A DNA stretch of 64,000 bases from an uncultured Neglectibacter sp. (lineage in GTDB: Bacteria > Bacillota > Clostridia > Oscillospirales > Acutalibacteraceae), in assembly GCA_904419785.1 (NCBI GenBank), contig CAJFSY010000004.1:62001-126000 (forward strand), given 5' to 3'. This document shows, in pieces, positions 59,302 through 64,000 of this stretch. A program made the translations under genes and the position numbers. Position 1 is the stretch's first letter. Each line of letters starts with the position of its first letter. Below the pieces are notes generated by a model. It did not search any database and was not told where the DNA came from. It was given only the letters and a program-made list of their open reading frames with translations.

Positions 59302-61029
59302 TTGAAAACCAATTTGAAAAAACTGCTGTCGTTCTACAAGCCCTATAAGGGCCTTTTCGCCACAGACCTGGCCTGCTCTTTACTGGCGGCTGCCATTGGG
59401 CTTATCCTGCCCCTGGGGGCCGGATACATCACCGACAACGTGCTCACCGGTTCACCGGCTGCAGAAAAAATCTTTCAGGCAGGCGGAATCCTGCTGGTTC
59501 TGGTTTTGATCCAAGCACTGTGCAGCTACTTCATGGACTACCAGGGCCACGCCATCGGCGCCCGCATGGAGCGGGATATGCGTTCCATGCTGTTCCGCCA
59601 CTGCGAGCGGCTCTCCTTTTCCTATTATGACGATCACCCCGTAGGGGACCTGATGTCCCGCCTTACCAACGATTCCCTGTCCCTGGCGGAATTTTTCCAC
59701 CACGTACCCGAGGACCTGTTGGTAAACAGCGTCAAGTTCCTGGGGGCGCTGCTCATCCTATGGAATATCCATTGGCAAATGACGTTGGTCATCCTGGCGT
59801 TTTTGCCTTTTATGCTGGCCTACACCTTGTTTTTCAACAAGAAGATGGCCGCTGCCTTGGCCCAGGGCCGGGAGGACATGGGCGAAATCAACGCCCAGGC
59901 CGAGGACTCTCTCTCCGCCATCCGCATGGTACAGTCTTTCGGCAACGAAGAGCTGGAAGCCCGCAAGTTTGACCGGCGGAACGAGAAATTTTTAAAGAGC
60001 CGCAAAGCCGGCTACCGTGGGGAGGCCTTGTGCTACGGCGGTATGGACGCCTTTTCCAGTTTGATCCCCATTGCGGTGGTAGTGTTCGGCGGGCTTTCGA
60101 TTCTGAAAGGCACGCTGGCCCTGTCGGAGCTTGTAGTGTTCCTGCTGTATGTGAGCTATTTCACCCAGCCCATCCAAAGCCTGGTGAACACTTCCCGGCT
60201 GATCCAGGAAGGCCGCACAGGGTTTCGCCGCTTTTTGGAAATCCTTGAGACCCAGCCGGAAATCCAAGACCAGCCCGGCGCGGTAGAACTTCCACGGGTG
60301 CGGGGCGAAATCCGCTTTTCCCATGTGGACTTCCGCTATGGCGAGGGAGACGCGGTATTCCGGGATTTGAACCTGACCATCGGCGCGGGAGAATACGTGG
60401 CCCTGGTTGGGGTTTCCGGCGTGGGAAAAACCACGCTTTGCTCCCTCATCCCCCGTTTTTACGATGTGGAGTCTGGAGAGATCACCGTGGACGGCATACC
60501 TGTTAAAAAGGCCACGCTCCGTTCTTTGCGGGCAAATGTGGGAGTAGTCCAGCAGGAGGTAGACCTGTTTACCGGCTCAGTGGCGGAGAACATCGGTTTC
60601 GGCAGGCCCGGCGCTTCTTTGGAAGAGATTCAAAACGCCGCCCGGCAGGCTGGCGCCGAGGAATTCATCCTGCGGCTTCCCCAGGGATACGACACAGACA
60701 TTGGTCCCCGGGGGCTCAAGCTTTCCGGCGGGCAGCGGCAGCGGCTTTCCATTGCCAGAGCCTTTTTGAAGGACCCGCCCATTTTGATTCTGGACGAAGC
60801 CACCAGTGCCCTGGATTCCCAAAGCGAACAAGTAGTGCAGCGTTCTCTGGAACACCTGGCCCGGCACCGCACCACCCTGGTGATCGCCCACCGGCTTTCC
60901 ACCATCCAAGGGGCTGGGCGCATTCTGGTGCTGGACGAAAACGGCATCTGCGAGGAAGGCACCCATCAAAGCCTGATGGCGAAAGGCGGCGTTTACGCCA
61001 AACTGTACCAAGCTTCTTTTCAAGCATAA
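59302..61029 (+). CDS. ABC exporter half-transporter (permease-ATPase)
   Basis: This 575-residue protein has a six-helix membrane domain (about 15-310) and an ATPase domain with Walker A GVSGVGKTT, the Q-loop VGVVQQEVDLF, signature LSGGQRQR, Walker B ILILDEATSALD with the catalytic Glu, and the H-loop AHRLST. All catalytic residues are intact, so it can act as a homodimer. The substrate (drug, lipid or peptide) cannot be deduced. The start is TTG 59302 after GAGGAGGAAC. A terminator follows at 61055-61089, separating it from the next ABC pair. Confidence 0.93.
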   Translation: MKTNLKKLLSFYKPYKGLFATDLACSLLAAAIGLILPLGAGYITDNVLTGSPAAEKIFQAGGILLVLVLIQALCSYFMDYQGHAIGARMERDMRSMLFRHCERLSFSYYDDHPVGDLMSRLTNDSLSLAEFFHHVPEDLLVNSVKFLGALLILWNIHWQMTLVILAFLPFMLAYTLFFNKKMAAALAQGREDMGEINAQAEDSLSAIRMVQSFGNEELEARKFDRRNEKFLKSRKAGYRGEALCYGGMDAFSSLIPIAVVVFGGLSILKGTLALSELVVFLLYVSYFTQPIQSLVNTSRLIQEGRTGFRRFLEILETQPEIQDQPGAVELPRVRGEIRFSHVDFRYGEGDAVFRDLNLTIGAGEYVALVGVSGVGKTTLCSLIPRFYDVESGEITVDGIPVKKATLRSLRANVGVVQQEVDLFTGSVAENIGFGRPGASLEEIQNAARQAGAEEFILRLPQGYDTDIGPRGLKLSGGQRQRLSIARAFLKDPPILILDEATSALDSQSEQVVQRSLEHLARHRTTLVIAHRLSTIQGAGRILVLDENGICEEGTHQSLMAKGGVYAKLYQASFQA

Positions 61030-61054
61030 TCTACAGACATAAGTTATATGGCTA

Positions 61055-61089
61055 AAAAGGGCCCGGGGGTTACCCGGGTCTTTCTTTTT
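61055..61089 (+). terminator. Intrinsic terminator
   Basis: A CCCGGG/CCCGGG-centred hairpin extended by GG/TC pairs and AAA/TTT, followed by TTTCTTTTT. Confidence 0.85.
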
Positions 61090-61149
61090 GTAAAAAACAG
61101 CCTTTAAAAGAAAATATCAGAATATAAATCTGTAAATAACCTCCAGATT

Positions 61150-61169
61150 ATAGTTGCAGCTTCAACTAT
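61150..61169. promoter_or_regulatory. MarR-type palindromic operator
   Basis: ATAGTTG-CAGCTT-CAACTAT is a 20-bp near-perfect palindrome. MarR/SlyA-family regulators often bind such AGTTG..CAACT sites. It overlaps the -35 box of the promoter below; no MarR gene is in the window. Confidence 0.65.
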
Positions 61170-61182
61170 TTTGTGATAAACT
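61154..61182 (+). promoter_or_regulatory. Promoter of the heterodimeric ABC exporter
   Basis: TTGCAG (61154-61159), 17 bases, TAAACT (61177-61182), with the -35 box inside the palindrome at 61150-61169. Confidence 0.65.
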
Positions 61183-61231
61183 TTACGTAGCTAAAACACG
61201 AGAAGAGAGAAGTTGCGAAAGGAAGTCCGCC

Positions 61232-63022
61232 ATGAAAGTGATCCTCCACTATATCAAGCCTTTCATTCCCAGAATGAGCCTGGGTATCTTCATCAAATTT
61301 ATCGGCGCGGTAATGGAATTGTTCCTCCCTTGGATTCTCTCCTATTTGGTGGACGACATCGTGCCGCTGCGGGATATGAGGTTGATTCTTTTTTGGGGAA
61401 GTACCATGATCTTGGCTTCGGTGTTCTCTTTGGTGACGAATATCGTGGCCAACCGGATGGCCGCCTGGGTAGCCCAGCACACCACCCAGGCTTTGCGCCA
61501 CGATTTATTTAAAAAGATCTCTTACTTATCCTGCTCCCAAATTGACCAGTATTCCATTCCCTCTTTGGAATCCCGTCTGACCAGCGACACCTACAATGTC
61601 CACCAGATGATCGGCATGATGCAGCGCATGGGCGTGCGGGCGCCCATCCTACTGTTGGGGGGCATCCTTATCACCCTTACCCTGGACCCGGTGCTCACGT
61701 TGGTGCTGGTATGCACTCTGCCTTTCCTGGCGGTGCTGGTGTACAGTGTATCCAAACGGGGCATTCCTTTGTATGTTTCTTTGCAGCAAGGGGTGGACTC
61801 CATGGTCCGCACCGTGCGGGAAAACATCTCCGGTATCCGGGTGATCAAGGCCCTTTCCAAAACAGACTTTGAAAAAGAGCGTTTCGCCCAGGTCAATGGG
61901 GAAGTAGTACGCCGGGAGAAAAAGGCGGGCATCACCATGGCCCTGACCAACCCCATGATGAACCTGCTGTTAAATGTGGGCTTGACCCTGGTCATCGTGG
62001 TAGGCGCGTTCCGGGTAAACGCCGGGCTTTCCCAAGCGGGAAAGATCATCGCTTTTTTAAGCTATTTCACCATCATCCTGAACGCCATGATGGCCATCAC
62101 CCGCATTTTCGTCATGTGTTCCAAAGGCGTGGCTTCCGGTTCCCGTATCCAAGAGGTGCTGGATACTCCGGAGGATTTGAGAGTCACCTCCACAGAACCG
62201 GAACACACCCCCTATCATATCGTATTCGACCACGTATCCTTTTCCTACAATAAAACAGAGCCCAGCGTAGAGGACATCAGCTTCCGCCTAAAGCCCGGGG
62301 AGACGCTGGGTGTAATCGGCGCCACTGGCTGCGGCAAATCCACGCTGATGGCCTTGCTCATGCGGCTTTATGACGCGGACAGCGGGTTGATTCAAATCGG
62401 AGGACGGAAGCTTTCTTCCATTCCTCTGGAAGAACTTCACCAGAAGTTCGGGGTGGTGTTCCAAAACGACGTGCTGTTCGCCGACACCATCTATGAAAAC
62501 ATCGACTTTGGCCGTCATCTTCCTGCTGAGGAAATTGAGAAGGCCGCCCGGTGCGCCCAGGCTATGGAATTCATTTCCGCCCTGCCCGATGGGCTCCAAC
62601 ACATGCTCACCGCCAAAGGCACCAATTTAAGCGGCGGTCAGAAACAGCGGGTACTGGTGGCCAGGGCTTTGGCCGGCTCGCCGGAGATACTCATCCTGGA
62701 TGACTCTTCTTCCGCTTTAGACTACCGCACCGACGCGGCCCTGCGGAAAGCCCTTCGTGAGGAATACCAGGGGATCACCACTATCATCATCGCCCAGCGG
62801 GTCAGTTCCATCCTTCACGCCGACCACATCCTTGTGCTGGAAGAAGGCAAAGAACTGGGCTATGGCGGCCATGAACATCTGCTGAAAACCTGTTCCGTTT
62901 ACCAGGAGATCGCCCGTTCCCAAATGGGGTCCGGCCCTTCCACAGAAACTGTTGTAACAGCTTGCCCAAACTATGGAAAAAGGTCATCGGAAGCTGAAAC
63001 AAACCAGAAGGAGGTGGTCTAA
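61232..63022 (+). CDS. ABC exporter half-transporter, degenerate-site subunit
   Basis: This 596-residue protein has a six-helix membrane domain and an ATPase domain with Walker A GATGCGKST, signature LSGGQKQR and Walker B LILDDSSSALD. The catalytic Glu is replaced by Asp (Asp491) and the H-loop His by Gln (IIAQRVSS, Gln522), as in the non-catalytic half of heterodimeric exporters such as BmrC/TM287. ATG 61232 (MKVILHYIKPF) follows GAAAGGAAG. The partner gene starts at the next base after the stop codon. Confidence 0.93.
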   Translation: MKVILHYIKPFIPRMSLGIFIKFIGAVMELFLPWILSYLVDDIVPLRDMRLILFWGSTMILASVFSLVTNIVANRMAAWVAQHTTQALRHDLFKKISYLSCSQIDQYSIPSLESRLTSDTYNVHQMIGMMQRMGVRAPILLLGGILITLTLDPVLTLVLVCTLPFLAVLVYSVSKRGIPLYVSLQQGVDSMVRTVRENISGIRVIKALSKTDFEKERFAQVNGEVVRREKKAGITMALTNPMMNLLLNVGLTLVIVVGAFRVNAGLSQAGKIIAFLSYFTIILNAMMAITRIFVMCSKGVASGSRIQEVLDTPEDLRVTSTEPEHTPYHIVFDHVSFSYNKTEPSVEDISFRLKPGETLGVIGATGCGKSTLMALLMRLYDADSGLIQIGGRKLSSIPLEELHQKFGVVFQNDVLFADTIYENIDFGRHLPAEEIEKAARCAQAMEFISALPDGLQHMLTAKGTNLSGGQKQRVLVARALAGSPEILILDDSSSALDYRTDAALRKALREEYQGITTIIIAQRVSSILHADHILVLEEGKELGYGGHEHLLKTCSVYQEIARSQMGSGPSTETVVTACPNYGKRSSEAETNQKEVV

Positions 63023-64000
63023 ATGCCGCCCAGAGGACCCAGAGGTCCCATCGAAAAGCCCAAAGACCGGAAAAAGGTGTTGCTGCGGCTTTGGACCTAC
63101 ATCTATGCTCACAAATGGATGGCGTTCGCCGCCGTCCTCTTGACTGTGTCCAGCAACTTTCTGGCCCTGCTGGGGCCCATGCTTTCCGGCAAGGCCATTG
63201 ACGCCATCGGCCTGGAGCCAGGCGGGGTTGATTTCCCCCAGGTGTTCTTTTACTGCGCCCTGATGGTGGCTTTCTACGCTGTTTCTTCCCTGCTTTCTTA
63301 TATCTTGTCCATCCTGATGATCCAGCTCAGCCAGAAGATCGTGTTCCAGATGCGCCAGCAGGTATTCGACCGGCTGACTGAGTTGCCTGTGCGCTACTTC
63401 GACAGCCATCAGACCGGCGACATTGTCAGCCGGATCTCCTACGACATCGATACGGTAAACGCTTCTTTGTCCAACGACCTGCTGCAAATCGCCGCCAGCG
63501 TCATCACCGTGCTGGGCTCCCTGGTTATGATGATCGTCATCTCCCCGGTTTTGGTTTTGGTTTTCGCCATCACCATCCCCATGTCCATTGGGTTTACCCG
63601 TTATATGACTAAGAAAGTACGCCCCTTATTCCACCAGCGTTCTGTAAAGCTGGGAGAATTAAACGGCTTTGTAGAGGAGATCATCACCGGGCAAAAAACG
63701 ACCAAGGCTTACCACCAGGAAGAAACCATGGTTTCCCGGTTTGACAAACGCAACGACGCCGCAGTGGACGCCTATTACAACGCCGACTACTACGGCGGCA
63801 TGACCGGCCCCTCCGTCAACTTCATCAACAACTTGTCCCTGGCCTTTGTCAGCATTTTCGGGGCGATCCTGTTCTTGTGGGGCCATCTTTCCATTGGCAA
63901 CCTGTCCTCTTTCGTGCTGTATTCCCGAAAGTTCTCCGGCCCCATCAACGAGGTGGCCAACATCATCAGCGAATTGCAGTCCGCCTGCGCCGCTGCCGAG
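63023..64000 (+). CDS. ABC exporter half-transporter (partial, cut by window end)
   Basis: The first 326 residues of a permease-ATPase run to the window edge without a stop. They have a Pro/Arg-rich start (MPPRGPRGPIEKPKDRKK), six membrane helices, and the coupling-helix motifs LPVRYFDSHQTGDIVSRISYD and LNGFVEEIITGQKTTKAYHQE typical of B-type exporters (BmrD/TM288 group). The ATPase domain is not in the window, so whether it carries the canonical catalytic site is unknown. AGAAGGAGGTGG precedes the ATG, which directly follows the previous stop codon. Confidence 0.93.
   Translation, partial: MPPRGPRGPIEKPKDRKKVLLRLWTYIYAHKWMAFAAVLLTVSSNFLALLGPMLSGKAIDAIGLEPGGVDFPQVFFYCALMVAFYAVSSLLSYILSILMIQLSQKIVFQMRQQVFDRLTELPVRYFDSHQTGDIVSRISYDIDTVNASLSNDLLQIAASVITVLGSLVMMIVISPVLVLVFAITIPMSIGFTRYMTKKVRPLFHQRSVKLGELNGFVEEIITGQKTTKAYHQEETMVSRFDKRNDAAVDAYYNADYYGGMTGPSVNFINNLSLAFVSIFGAILFLWGHLSIGNLSSFVLYSRKFSGPINEVANIISELQSACAAAE

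Overview
The window looks like chromosomal DNA of a Gram-positive anaerobe of the class Clostridia, most likely an Oscillospiraceae/Ruminococcaceae-type gut bacterium. The evidence is two T-box leaders, strong Shine-Dalgarno sites (AAGGAGG) with frequent TTG and GTG starts, an IspH-ribosomal protein S1 fusion, an FHA-SEDS (FtsW/RodA) fusion beside a penicillin-binding protein, the ApbE/NusG-II/Gx-transporter cluster, a DUF5685 gene, SecA with a C-terminal zinc motif and a Gram-positive-type LexA box. Base composition is moderately GC-rich by eye. I see no phage, transposase, CRISPR array, rRNA or tRNA. The region reads as core genome with a few intergenic repeats.

Layout. 1-3.1 kb: a T-box leader whose gene lies off the left edge, then a second T-box (CTG/Leu specifier read) controlling an amino-acid-type transporter and a GldA/HcxA-like dehydrogenase. 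3.1-7.1 kb: flavodoxin, Mrp/ApbC P-loop protein and a response regulator/histidine kinase pair. 7.1-10 kb: a cytidylate-kinase-like protein, then ApbE, a NusG-II protein and a Gx transporter, with an 18-bp tandem repeat over the NusG-II stop codon. 10-13.8 kb: two convergent HlyC/CorC (CNNM) transporters, each behind a promoter, a small acidic open frame and an intrinsic terminator. 13.8-16.7 kb: sirtuin, exonuclease III, Nudix hydrolase and cyclophilin. 16.9-22.1 kb: a nucleoside/sugar salvage run (manA, PfkB kinase, deoC, cdd, GNAT, pyrimidine-nucleoside phosphorylase).

22-32 kb: a membrane protein, the PBP/FHA-SEDS pair, a left-handed beta-helix transferase, a lipoprotein, secA and a MATE exporter. 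32-37 kb: a PepSY lipoprotein with a two-component system, an amidase, an MBL-fold hydrolase and a small clostridial protein. 37-48 kb: secD-secF, then the operon rpiR-type regulator / HI0933 flavoprotein / cmk / plsC / ispH-S1, then a membrane protein, a J-domain protein with a 10-cysteine tail and DUF5685. 48-58.3 kb: a repair-rich stretch (SOS-regulated uvrB / NTF2-like / uvrA, radC, a phosphodiesterase, an EndoQ-family protein and ogt). 58.3-64 kb: a membrane protein and three ABC exporter half-transporters, the last cut by the window edge.

The most interesting candidate system is the pair of leaders in front of the two CNNM/CorC genes. In both, the small open frame runs across an intrinsic terminator, so completed leader translation would disrupt the terminator. 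The acidic, serine/proline-rich N-termini resemble sequences that destabilise ribosomes at low magnesium. A translation-coupled magnesium-sensing attenuator for an exporter is a testable inference, not something shown here. Other leads are the DUF5685 protein with prenyl-synthase-like Asp motifs, the T-box transporter/dehydrogenase operon, the LexA box on uvrB, and a MarR-type palindrome on a heterodimeric ABC exporter.
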